Below, piece by piece: positions 9,201 to 16,432 of a stretch of 20,805 nt of DNA. A program made the translations under genes and the position numbers. The first letter of the stretch is position 1. The number at the start of each line of letters is the position of its first letter. The notes under the pieces are model-generated. The model ran no database searches and was not told the origin of the DNA. It saw only the letters and a list, made by a program, of their open reading frames with translations. Source of the stretch: Planctomycetaceae bacterium (GTDB lineage: Bacteria > Planctomycetota > Planctomycetia > Pirellulales > Pirellulaceae); the NCBI GenBank assembly GCA_002685655.1, contig NYXM01000155.1, forward strand, positions 1 to 20,805. The letters run 5' to 3'.

Positions 9201-9894
9201 CGAACTTGATTTCCAGTGTTGCAGTTGCCGGCAGGTGCCTGTTGCGGTCGATGAGAGCTACTTCAAGATCACTACCCCGAGCGAGAAGACGCGGAGGATC
9301 AACAAATTCGAGCTGATTTCGGCGTGGCCAGGCAGCATCGCTCCATGGGAGCAGAAGACGATGCGAAGCCATTCGCGCGGCAGGTAGATCAAGTGCGCAG
9401 AGGGCACACGTTGTCGCGGCAACAAACATCGCCACCCCCACGGCGCGCCGCGCAGCGTTGCCTTCCAGGCAGTCGAAGATGTTCAACGTCGAAACCAGCC
9501 GATCGGTCTCGGCAATCACCGATTCTTGCAAAGCAGGTGAACCCATGGCTGCCTTGCCGGAGGGTTCGCCTAAGAAAGCGAGCGAGCTGGACAGTCGGTC
9601 TTGCAGTTGTGGAAATCGCCGTTCAATAAGCTGCGCGACTTGAAGATCACTGGTTCGGCGACGAAGGCCAGGCAGGACGATCCGCCAAAAGGTCACCGAC
9701 AAGAAGCTCACTACCGCCACAAATGCCAAGGCACGAACGCCATCGTCTTGAAAGCGAAACAAGTAGTCAGCAAGCCCGACAAGAAATGCCGCTATCAGTG
9801 CCAGTGCGGACCACCAGCCCAGTCCATGCACGAGCACCAAACGGTGAGCGCGCCGCCGAACAGCACGTACTTGTTTCTTTAAGGGATGGAGCAT
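6253..9894 (-). CDS. DUF4175 family giant membrane/coiled-coil protein
   Basis: The 1,213-residue product begins with a basic stretch and two membrane helices (about 24-44 and 55-75), followed by the conserved-looking LIERRFPQLQDRLSSSLAF (89-107) and a third hydrophobic segment (151-170). A beta-rich, Ig-like periplasmic region follows (about 190-430, with APDYTG and VRDPVQISNV strands). The rest is a long Gln/Glu/Arg-rich helical, probably coiled-coil region (about 500-1080), closing with IWGHLPDQVRQQM and FLPPYDDVIQNYF near the C-terminus. This layout fits DUF4175 proteins next to MoxR/VWA loci. I chose the ATG at 9894, 11 nt after the upstream stop; an in-frame GTG at 9939 would overlap the preceding gene by 34 nt. 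Probable job: a large periplasmic partner or scaffold for the VWA proteins. No catalytic motif seen. Confidence 0.85.
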   Translation of the reverse strand: MLHPLKKQVRAVRRRAHRLVLVHGLGWWSALALIAAFLVGLADYLFRFQDDGVRALAFVAVVSFLSVTFWRIVLPGLRRRTSDLQVAQLIERRFPQLQDRLSSSLAFLGEPSGKAAMGSPALQESVIAETDRLVSTLNIFDCLEGNAARRAVGVAMFVAATTCALCALDLPAARMASHRLLLPWSDAAWPRRNQLEFVDPPRLLARGSDLEVALIDRNRHLPATATLEIKFAEEGKLHSRQIRSVNGQIVARLDNVTRAFKFRASGGDDHTMAWHDVEVRDPVQISNVVISVQAPDYTGLPSRNSDRLIRMWAGSGLRLKADLSAPAEIVTIDSSFAGAPETQLASDGRSLQIPPAASAPWVPTESGTFRFRIRDHSGLEVTSDLSFDLTIVQDAPPTVTLELPMENESFMSSAEVPVHVIMRDDLAVRSASLIYQDQSWPVFGSPADRGPSQPRMSLHDGDRHVIDTVWKLKPLQLQPGDIVEFQVVAKDDKPQTGDSGIRHLTIISADDFDTRMNRDQAEIRRRIEKALKLQLDVQSHTDILVESTDWSVATSDSESLQAAHWRQQQVRQFVSGTDGALPLAEKLLQRLANNHANRPDVADRLQSVIQKLLELDAIALPNIEHQLGNDFKNAQTRGLDPTTKERLQSQAAVRSALQDQQHVVEVLETLLHRFAKWSDARRIATDVSNMQQQQQELIHDTNGVNTVGKTRDGLTAEEAESLRQLVQRQAQLARRADRLLLELEQLHQQVAAENPAFAAMLRRAFEAAKRTDVAATAHEARRNLEENQIGSASSRQNEVRAGLQDIADAISRRSPDPTTTLLASVKGWLVRQQSLVTATIELSSQGAGQLTTSERQRRVRNVAARQEDLAGEISVASQLQHGPVVRFILSDASRLMRTAARELARTKTGQTAQKPQQAAQTQLIRLADALRSESQKTAESPASDGDSTGQQPEAQAAEQRIGIADLQLLRQLQLEIKQQTTEIERERDDKRVLSDQHHAELAKIEGRQQRLADLVFSLLGNQPAETGPSQPNVGADLDDALRKANIPGFDINSARPQDGIERSSAAVQGEDIGTNSVHPLQQIGSIMVDVQVRLHGRDTSQETLAMQQSIIEGLSKMIDEQLKSTSQQSATGGQVQRPGPATGDRPRASNGTGAALSSDGGTDNMDLVFQRIWGHLPDQVRQQMETPLHEKFLPPYDDVIQNYFKRLADDNPK

Positions 9895-9905
9895 ATCGGA
9901 GTCAA

Positions 9906-12320
9906 TTATACCATTCCAGCGCGTTTGCGCATTAACCACTCCATGGTGATTAGGGTTATGAAGAGGCCAGCTAGTACGGGCGAATTCCAGATCGGAATGA
10001 CGGGCAGCGACTCGATGGGCACTTGACGGCCGCGCGGCAGATCCCGTAACAACCGATCGGCGTTGTGGATCGAATAGAAGCGGCCTCGCGATCGCGTCGC
10101 CGCGAGACGTAAATCCGCGACGTTCATTTGCAAATGGGTCAGTTCGCTCTGTGGCGATACGACACGTAAGGAATGGGGTGGGGGTGGGGACGTCAGTTGC
10201 GGTGAGACGAGCCGAATTCGGTAGGCGCCCGGTTTCAAGTCGGCGATCGTTCCGTTAAACGACCCACGTACATCGTCCCGCGCCAATGCCAGTTCACGTC
10301 GCGACCCGTCTTCATGCTGGATCATCAAGGTCACGGGAGTTTCGTTGTCGAAACTGGCCAGGCTAGTCACAAGTCGTAGTGAGATCCGCACCGGATCACC
10401 GGTCTGATACTCGGTGCGATCTGTGACGATTCGGACCGGTTGGTCTTCAGAAAGGAGTTTGCCACGACTCAGATAGCGGAGCATTTGCAACCAATACCGC
10501 GCGTAGTGTTCTTGGCGACGATCATGACGTGACCATAAATAGGTCTCGTCGATATTGTGTGATACGACTTTGCCTGCGCCTACGAACTGCATCAGGATTG
10601 CCGGCAAAGGCTGACCTTGATTGTTGGTCCGTCGGGGATGAATTGCCAGGACCAGTGCCGCGGGCTTGACGTCAGGAGTCTCAAGGAGCCAGACCATGCC
10701 ATCCAAATCGTTCCAAATTGTCTTTGAGGCCGCTGGCGAATCACCTAGCTGCAGATGCGACGTTTCCAGACCCAACGGTGTTGGCAGGACGCGAAACGAC
10801 TCTGTCAACAGGATGCTGGGGTCAGGCGTGACGACGGTTTCAAGGGCAAATGGGAACAACGGCGCCAGGGGAGTGTCTCGGTAGGAATGTGGCGTGAATT
10901 GGCGGCCGGCCATGAAGACGATGCCACCACCGCGATCGGTGACGAACTGCGCCAGGTTTTGCATGATCGAATTGCTCAGAAAGGCCGGATTGACGTCGCC
11001 AAAGATGACGACATCGAAGGCAAACAACTCGTCGCGCGTAACAGGAAAGTCGGTGCGTGCAGTCGCGTCCAGTTCAGCATATTGAACGTCTGCGGTTTGG
11101 AGAATCGTTGTCAAGTCGATCGCTTTGTCGACATTGCGTTGGCTCTTGACCGCTCGGCTGAGTAGACCTTTGAGCGAGCGAAATTCATAATTCGGGTACG
11201 CCTGCACGAACAGTACACGAATTGTCGAGTCTCGCACATCGATTCGCCTGGTCAGCCGATTATTGTCGACGTTGATTTCCCCTTTGAGCGGAACCAATTC
11301 GACGACGTAGTCAACCACACCCTCTTCGGTTGGGCGGTTCGTCAGACGCACAGTTTGCGACCTGCTGTCGACTGCCAGGGTGACCGATTGTTCGGCTAGC
11401 ACGCGTTCGCTGTTTTGACGACGCAATTGCACGGTGGCGGTCTGTCCTTCGTAGCCACTGGCCTGGATCGTAAAGTCGAAGTTGACCACATCGTCGACAA
11501 AGACCACATCGTCAGTGAGCAGGTCGGCAATCAGAACGTCACGAGGAGGTGTGTCGTTTCCAATCCCGACGACGTACAAAGGAATTGTCCGTTTTCGCAC
11601 GAATTCGGCCGCTTCCGCCAGAGTCGCGCCAGACGTGGTCGCACCATCGGTCAGGAAGATGATCGCCGCAGTCGGCCGTCCGCGCTGAGTCTGCAGGATC
11701 TGTCGCAAGCTGGTCCCCAGACGGCTCGACGCGTCCGTTGCCTTGCGCTGGCTCAGGTCGATATCCAGTTCATCCAGACTTCCTGTTTGCCGGCGGGCGT
11801 CATTTCCGACATAGAAAGTTTTCACATGGTACCGTTCGGCTAAAAGGTGTAGCCAATCGCCGCCACGATCCAGTAGGAGGCTCAATCCAAGGTTGAGCCG
11901 TGTCGTGGAAGTCAGCCCGGCACGTTGCACGCGCCGCTCTGTTTTCGCCTGCAAATTCGCAGACGGATATTCGTCTTGCACAGACATGCTCTCGGAAACG
12001 TCTATGGCGATCACCAGATCCGGTAGATCGGTACGTTGACGGTGCATCATCCAGCCATACATCATGAACAACAAGATTCCAAGCAGGCCGATACGTATGG
12101 TCGCCAGCGCCAAACGCATTCGGCGACCGGTTTGGCTCCGTTCGCGTAAGTAGATCGCCACAATCAACGTCGCAGCCACCAACAGGACGACGAGCGTTAG
12201 CCAGGCGGGCCAGGGCCATGAGTGTTGCCAACGAATCTCAACCCCTTGGCTTGGGCCTGGCCCCGTAACGGAAAGCAACGGTACGAAATCGATCATCCGT
12301 GTTCCCGTTGAGTTCATCAT
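9906..12320 (-). CDS. Membrane VWA-domain protein with glutamine-amidotransferase-like segment
   Basis: The 804-residue product has two membrane helices (about 38-57 and 72-91), then a VWA domain (about 100-260) with an intact MIDAS: DVSES at 107-111 and the TDG loop at 224-226. A beta-sandwich region follows (about 270-360). Next comes a Rossmann-like segment starting RVLFVQAYPNYEFRSLKGLL (368-387) and continuing with FDVVIFGDVN and VTDRGGGIVFMAG, like the class I glutamine-amidotransferase-like domains of such proteins but without a visible catalytic Cys. It ends with a C-terminal membrane helix. VWA MIDAS domains bind partner proteins through a divalent metal. The start is fixed by AGGAGG 5 nt upstream and by the ATGA overlap with the preceding stop. 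It looks like a divergent paralogue of the upstream BatA-type protein. Confidence 0.88.
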   Translation of the reverse strand: MMNSTGTRMIDFVPLLSVTGPGPSQGVEIRWQHSWPWPAWLTLVVLLVAATLIVAIYLRERSQTGRRMRLALATIRIGLLGILLFMMYGWMMHRQRTDLPDLVIAIDVSESMSVQDEYPSANLQAKTERRVQRAGLTSTTRLNLGLSLLLDRGGDWLHLLAERYHVKTFYVGNDARRQTGSLDELDIDLSQRKATDASSRLGTSLRQILQTQRGRPTAAIIFLTDGATTSGATLAEAAEFVRKRTIPLYVVGIGNDTPPRDVLIADLLTDDVVFVDDVVNFDFTIQASGYEGQTATVQLRRQNSERVLAEQSVTLAVDSRSQTVRLTNRPTEEGVVDYVVELVPLKGEINVDNNRLTRRIDVRDSTIRVLFVQAYPNYEFRSLKGLLSRAVKSQRNVDKAIDLTTILQTADVQYAELDATARTDFPVTRDELFAFDVVIFGDVNPAFLSNSIMQNLAQFVTDRGGGIVFMAGRQFTPHSYRDTPLAPLFPFALETVVTPDPSILLTESFRVLPTPLGLETSHLQLGDSPAASKTIWNDLDGMVWLLETPDVKPAALVLAIHPRRTNNQGQPLPAILMQFVGAGKVVSHNIDETYLWSRHDRRQEHYARYWLQMLRYLSRGKLLSEDQPVRIVTDRTEYQTGDPVRISLRLVTSLASFDNETPVTLMIQHEDGSRRELALARDDVRGSFNGTIADLKPGAYRIRLVSPQLTSPPPPHSLRVVSPQSELTHLQMNVADLRLAATRSRGRFYSIHNADRLLRDLPRGRQVPIESLPVIPIWNSPVLAGLFITLITMEWLMRKRAGMV

Positions 12321-14491
12321 GATGACCTCCTGCTTAGTCGCCAGGCGAAAGTGGATTCAGCAAGGACCAGCAAAAATACCGCGCCCAGAACCAGACGAAA
12401 CAGCTGTGAAGGATGGTCGTTAGCACCAAAGCCACCGGAGTCACCCGGGTCGGCTACTCCGCGCCCGAATTGGCTGGGCAGATCATCGGAAGCCAGGCGT
12501 TCCAAATCACCCTCGTGCGTGTCAAGATTCACTACAACCAACTCGGTGGGGATTTCGGTGGACGGGTGTTCAATCCGATAAACACCGCTCAACCGCGTGG
12601 TCTGCCCTGCGTTCTGCGCGGCGTCGATCGATGCATGTTGCTTTTGACCGGTCGGATCTACGACGACAACCTCTCTAACGTTGTCCATCAGACTGGCAAC
12701 GTCCCAGGGCTCTCCCACCAAAAAGTTCCTTCGCGCCTCGCGCCCGCCGACGGAGAAATTCACCATCTCGTGAGCGAGCGGAGGAAAGCTAGGCCAAGAT
12801 ATGAGCGCCGACCAGGGAACGGTCGGATCGGATGTGCGGTCGATTGAATCGGCTCCGGCCGAAGTCGCCAGCAGCACGCTTCGACCTCGCCCAATGTTCT
12901 GAGACATCAGCGCGGGATCTCCACTATCGAACGCCAACGCAGTCTGCGAGCCAGTTCGCGGCAGCAGCTTGAAATAGCGCCAAATGGGCAAGGTCAGCAG
13001 GCCAGCTCGTTCGTGCCCTCGGAAAACGGCAATCAGCGGGTGCTGATACTGCAGGGCATTCAACCGATGCGGCCCACCGCGAACCAGTTCGCCGATGATA
13101 GCCGGAATGAGTGGCCTTCCGGAATTCTCACCAGCAAGTTGTTCGTTGTAGTTCAGTGGTTGTACTTGATCTCCCAGAATCGTGATCAAACCGCCACCCG
13201 CGTGCACAAAGTCGTATAGTCGCGTGACTTCGCCACCGCCAAGCCGACCGACATTGCACAGTACAAGGCAATCGTATTGTTGCAATTCGAGATCGATCAA
13301 AGCGTTCTCCGAAACCACATTGGTTTGGAAATCGGCGGTGCCATCGGAAGTGGGATCCAGCGCGAAAGCGACATAGCGTGCGGCATTGGGACGTCCTTCG
13401 ACACAGAGGACGCGAATTGCAGTCGGCGTCGTCACGCTAATCCAACGATGATCGTCTAGGTTCAAACCATCGCCATCGATTCGTACTTCGACCAGATGTT
13501 GCCCGGGCATGTCGAAGCGGTGGGAAAATGAGGCCATCGCACTGCCTTCCGCAGGGATCACCAGCTGTTGCTGCGTGACACCGATTCCATCGACCAAGAA
13601 CTCAACGCGTCGACGTTGTTCGCGGAGAGAGAAGTTGTGAACTTCGACCTCGAAGGAGATGGGCCGACGCAAGGGCGCCAGCGGCGTCAGTGCTGCTAGT
13701 CGGTTGACGGCGACGTTATCGTCTGTCGGCTCGCCGATTTCACGAACGACAAGATCCGCCTTTTCCGCCAGCGCGGCGATCGCGCGCTGCAGGTCTGGTG
13801 AGCTTGTGGCTTCCCACGTTGTGCGACCAAGGTCCGTGAATACAATCACGCGGCAGCTTTCCAAGCCCGGATGGCTCCGCCTAGTGGCGTCAATCAAGCG
13901 GTCGATCTCCGTGATTGTGGCTGCCAGGTCGGCTCCATGGTGGCCAACCGTCAAAGCGTTGATCTCACGGACGATATCCTCGATTTCAAAGGCGATGCTG
14001 CCGACGATTGATTGAGGTGGAACCCCTAATGTCACCAAAGTAAAACCGTCCCCTTGCTCGCTCTGGCGGACTGAATTGATCGCTTGTGACTTGGCGAGTT
14101 CAAAGACGGTCTGATTGCCGGACTGTTGGTCACCGGACTGAGCGGCCATGGAATATGAATTGTCAATTACCAAGACCGTGTGCTGGCGTTGTGTTGTATC
14201 AGTACCCAATTGCAGCCCGGAAAAACCTGACAACAGTGGGTCCGCCAGTGCCAACGCTAACAACGCCAGGATGGCAACTCGTAGAGCTAGCAACAACCAT
14301 TGCTCCAAACGCAGCCGTCGCGAATGTTTGTGAATTGCCGCCAGGAGGAAGTCCATCGCGGCCCAACGGATAACATGTTGCGTGCGACGGTTCCAAAGGT
14401 GAATGATGATTGGAATTGCGATGGTGACGCCCCACGCCAGCATGCCAACGTGGGCAAACGACCAGGCAGAAAACATGAGTGTAGGCATCAT
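12317..14491 (-). CDS. BatA-type membrane protein with VWA domain
   Basis: The 724-residue product starts with the aerotolerance-regulator (BatA) N-terminal signature: a membrane helix ending IPIIIHLWNRR (26-36), a loop with RWAAMDFLLAA (42-52), and a second helix (64-84) followed by ADPLL. A VWA domain follows with an intact MIDAS DNSYS (110-114) and FTD in the next strand. After a beta-rich linker comes a Rossmann-like part (VLCVEGRPNAARYVAFAL; YDFVHAGGGLITILGD) and a C-terminal membrane helix (about 701-718). BatA-type proteins stand next to MoxR ATPases in many bacteria and are thought to be their membrane-bound partners. It follows the DUF58 gene by 20 nt and overlaps the next gene by 4 nt. 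An ATG at 14488 or 14476 is also possible. The substrate is unknown. Confidence 0.88.
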   Translation of the reverse strand: MMPTLMFSAWSFAHVGMLAWGVTIAIPIIIHLWNRRTQHVIRWAAMDFLLAAIHKHSRRLRLEQWLLLALRVAILALLALALADPLLSGFSGLQLGTDTTQRQHTVLVIDNSYSMAAQSGDQQSGNQTVFELAKSQAINSVRQSEQGDGFTLVTLGVPPQSIVGSIAFEIEDIVREINALTVGHHGADLAATITEIDRLIDATRRSHPGLESCRVIVFTDLGRTTWEATSSPDLQRAIAALAEKADLVVREIGEPTDDNVAVNRLAALTPLAPLRRPISFEVEVHNFSLREQRRRVEFLVDGIGVTQQQLVIPAEGSAMASFSHRFDMPGQHLVEVRIDGDGLNLDDHRWISVTTPTAIRVLCVEGRPNAARYVAFALDPTSDGTADFQTNVVSENALIDLELQQYDCLVLCNVGRLGGGEVTRLYDFVHAGGGLITILGDQVQPLNYNEQLAGENSGRPLIPAIIGELVRGGPHRLNALQYQHPLIAVFRGHERAGLLTLPIWRYFKLLPRTGSQTALAFDSGDPALMSQNIGRGRSVLLATSAGADSIDRTSDPTVPWSALISWPSFPPLAHEMVNFSVGGREARRNFLVGEPWDVASLMDNVREVVVVDPTGQKQHASIDAAQNAGQTTRLSGVYRIEHPSTEIPTELVVVNLDTHEGDLERLASDDLPSQFGRGVADPGDSGGFGANDHPSQLFRLVLGAVFLLVLAESTFAWRLSRRSS
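12326..12331 (-). promoter_or_regulatory. Ribosome binding site of the second VWA gene
   Basis: AGGAGG on the minus strand, 5 nt before the ATG at 12320 and inside the 3' end of the preceding gene, is the strongest Shine-Dalgarno sequence in the window. Together with the ATGA stop/start overlap it indicates translational coupling. Confidence 0.7.
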
Positions 14492-14511
14492 GAGAGCGTA
14501 TATCGTGTTCG

Positions 14512-15414
14512 CTAGCGAACTCTTGCTGTGCGTGCGGAAAGGAAGGAAGTCAACGTGCGATCCAGCCGCTTGTCCGTTTCCACCAGACGGTAGTCAATCT
14601 CACATTCGCGACAGGCGCGTTGCACGCTGGCCAGGTGGCGCTCCATCTCGGCGAGATAAGCATCCCGCAATGAGCGTGGATCCGCCACAACGTCTGGAAA
14701 CTGTTCGAGCCCTTGAAAACGTGTTGGCCGATCAAACGGAAACGACAGCTCTGCCGGATCCATCACGTGCAGAACAAGGACGTCATGCTTGCGGCGATGC
14801 AACGCACGCAAACCGGCCAGCAACGGAACCGTGTCACCCAAGAAATCGCTGACCACGACGACGACCGCACGCTTTGACAGGCGCTGTGCGAGTTGTTTCA
14901 AGACCGTTCCCGTCGCCGTCTTGAATTGGGGTACGCACTCTTCCAAAACGTGGATGACCTGGTGCAGGTGAGCGGCATTGTTGCTGGGCGTAAGTTCGGT
15001 CCGGATCTGTTGATCGTACGTGATCAAGCCGACGGCATCCTGTTGCTTGAGAATCAGCCAAGACAATGATGCCACGATGCATCGGGCATAATCCAGTTTT
15101 GAGAGAGCTGCCTGCGGCCCTTGAAAGCTCATACTCTCACTGGTATCGAACACCACATGGCAGACCAGATTGGTCTCATCCTCGAATTGCTTCAAATAGA
15201 ACTTGTCTGTTCTGCCAAAGACTTTCCAGTCGAGATACCGCAAATCGTCGCCGGGCGCATATTCGCGATGTTCGGCGAACTCAATCGAGAATCCGTGATG
15301 TGGGCTGCGGTGTAAGCCAGCCACGTATCCTTCGACAATCCGTCGCGCACGCAGTTGCAGGCCACTCAGCTTAGCCAACGTCCGCGGATCTAAAGACTTG
15401 GGAGAGTTTTCCAC
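14512..15414 (-). CDS. DUF58 (VWA-like) protein, MoxR partner
   Basis: The DUF58 signature is clear: EFAEHREYAPGDDLRYLDW (45-63) followed by GRTDKFYLKQFEDETN. Next is a VWA-like fold with MIDAS residues DTSES (90-94) and the VVVVVSDFLGD strand. No membrane helix is seen, so it is likely cytoplasmic. DUF58 genes almost always follow moxR, as here, and the protein probably adapts the ATPase to its client. The start is uncertain. I prefer the GTG at 15414, which has GGAAG 9 nt upstream and overlaps moxR by 44 nt, giving 300 residues. ATGs at 15438 or 15459 lengthen the protein by 8 or 15 residues but overlap moxR by 68 or 89 nt. Confidence 0.92.
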   Translation of the reverse strand: MENSPKSLDPRTLAKLSGLQLRARRIVEGYVAGLHRSPHHGFSIEFAEHREYAPGDDLRYLDWKVFGRTDKFYLKQFEDETNLVCHVVFDTSESMSFQGPQAALSKLDYARCIVASLSWLILKQQDAVGLITYDQQIRTELTPSNNAAHLHQVIHVLEECVPQFKTATGTVLKQLAQRLSKRAVVVVVSDFLGDTVPLLAGLRALHRRKHDVLVLHVMDPAELSFPFDRPTRFQGLEQFPDVVADPRSLRDAYLAEMERHLASVQRACRECEIDYRLVETDKRLDRTLTSFLSARTARVR

Positions 15415-16432
15415 GTCGGTCTTCTTCCGAGTTGGCATCGACGGTTGGTACGGCTGCAATCAACTTTCGGATAATCTCTTCGCTGGTGATCCCCTCCGCG
15501 TCGGCATTGAAGTTCGTACGGATACGGTGTCGCAGAACAGGCAAGGCAACGGCACGAATGTCCTCGTGATTGACGAATTGCCGGCCCAACAAAACAGCTC
15601 GCGCTTTCGCACCCAATACCATGTACTGACTGGCACGCGGACCGGCACCCCACGTGACGTATTCGCGCACGAAATCCGGTGCGTCTGGCTGATTCGCGCG
15701 AGACAGCCGTGCCAGCCGCAAGGCGTAACGGGCAACGTGGTCGGCCACGGGGACCTTGCGAACGATCGCGGTCAGCTGCTCGATCTCTTCCGCCGTCAGC
15801 ATCGGCTCGATCACCACATCGGTGTCCGTGGTCGTACGTTTGACGATCTCCAGCTCTTCGTCTTCGTTGGGATAATCGACCAGCACGTTAAACATGAACC
15901 GGTCCAGTTGTGCTTCGGGTAGCGGGTAGGTTCCTTCTTGTTCAATGGGATTCTGGGTGGCCAAGACGAAGAAAGGTTCTGGTACCGGATGTTCTTGGCC
16001 ACCAACGGTAACTTGATGTTCTTGCATCGCCTCAAGCAGCGCTGCCTGCGTCTTGGGGGGGGTCCGATTGATCTCGTCTGCCAGAATCACATTGGCGAAT
16101 ACTGGGCCGGGCAAGAATCGCAACGCCCGAGTGCCCGACAACTTGTCCTCTTGAATCACTTCGGTCCCCGTGATGTCCGAAGGCATCAAATCTGGAGTGA
16201 ACTGGATCCGGCTGAACTTGAGCGACATGGTTTGGGCGACGGTTCGAATGATTAGCGTCTTGGCCAGCCCCGGAACGCCCACCAACAGGCAATGTCCTCG
16301 GGCGAACATCGCCACCAGCATCTCCTCAATAACCTGCTCTTGGCCAACGATCACCTTCGCAAGTTCGTCGGTGATGCGTTGGTACACCGCATGGAGGTTT
16401 TCGACGGCGCGGGTGTCCTCAGTCTGCGGCAT
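15371..16432 (-). CDS. MoxR family AAA+ ATPase
   Basis: MoxR ATPases are cytosolic AAA+ chaperone-like proteins that activate or assemble VWA-containing partners and metalloenzyme complexes. Seen in 353 residues: Walker A GVPGLAKT (52-59) with the MoxR-type Ala before Lys; FTPDLMPSDITG (78-89); Walker B VILADE (115-120) followed by the family hallmark INRTPPKTQAALLEAMQE; sensor-1 ATQNP (158-162); GTYPLPEAQLDRF with the arginine finger near 178; and the C-terminal lid with WGAGPRASQ. All ATPase residues appear intact. I chose the ATG at 16432, which overlaps the upstream stop by 14 nt; the in-frame start at 16483 would overlap by 65 nt. A run of eight C on the coding strand encodes the TPP of NRTPPKTQ. 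The DUF58 gene overlaps its 3' end. Confidence 0.95.
   Translation of the reverse strand: MPQTEDTRAVENLHAVYQRITDELAKVIVGQEQVIEEMLVAMFARGHCLLVGVPGLAKTLIIRTVAQTMSLKFSRIQFTPDLMPSDITGTEVIQEDKLSGTRALRFLPGPVFANVILADEINRTPPKTQAALLEAMQEHQVTVGGQEHPVPEPFFVLATQNPIEQEGTYPLPEAQLDRFMFNVLVDYPNEDEELEIVKRTTTDTDVVIEPMLTAEEIEQLTAIVRKVPVADHVARYALRLARLSRANQPDAPDFVREYVTWGAGPRASQYMVLGAKARAVLLGRQFVNHEDIRAVALPVLRHRIRTNFNADAEGITSEEIIRKLIAAVPTVDANSEEDRRGKLSQVFRSADVG

Noticed and set aside
9895..9939. GTG start extending the DUF4175 protein by 15 residues
   Set aside because: It would overlap the preceding gene by 34 nt and lacks a Shine-Dalgarno sequence; the ATG at 9894 directly precedes the basic stretch and first helix.
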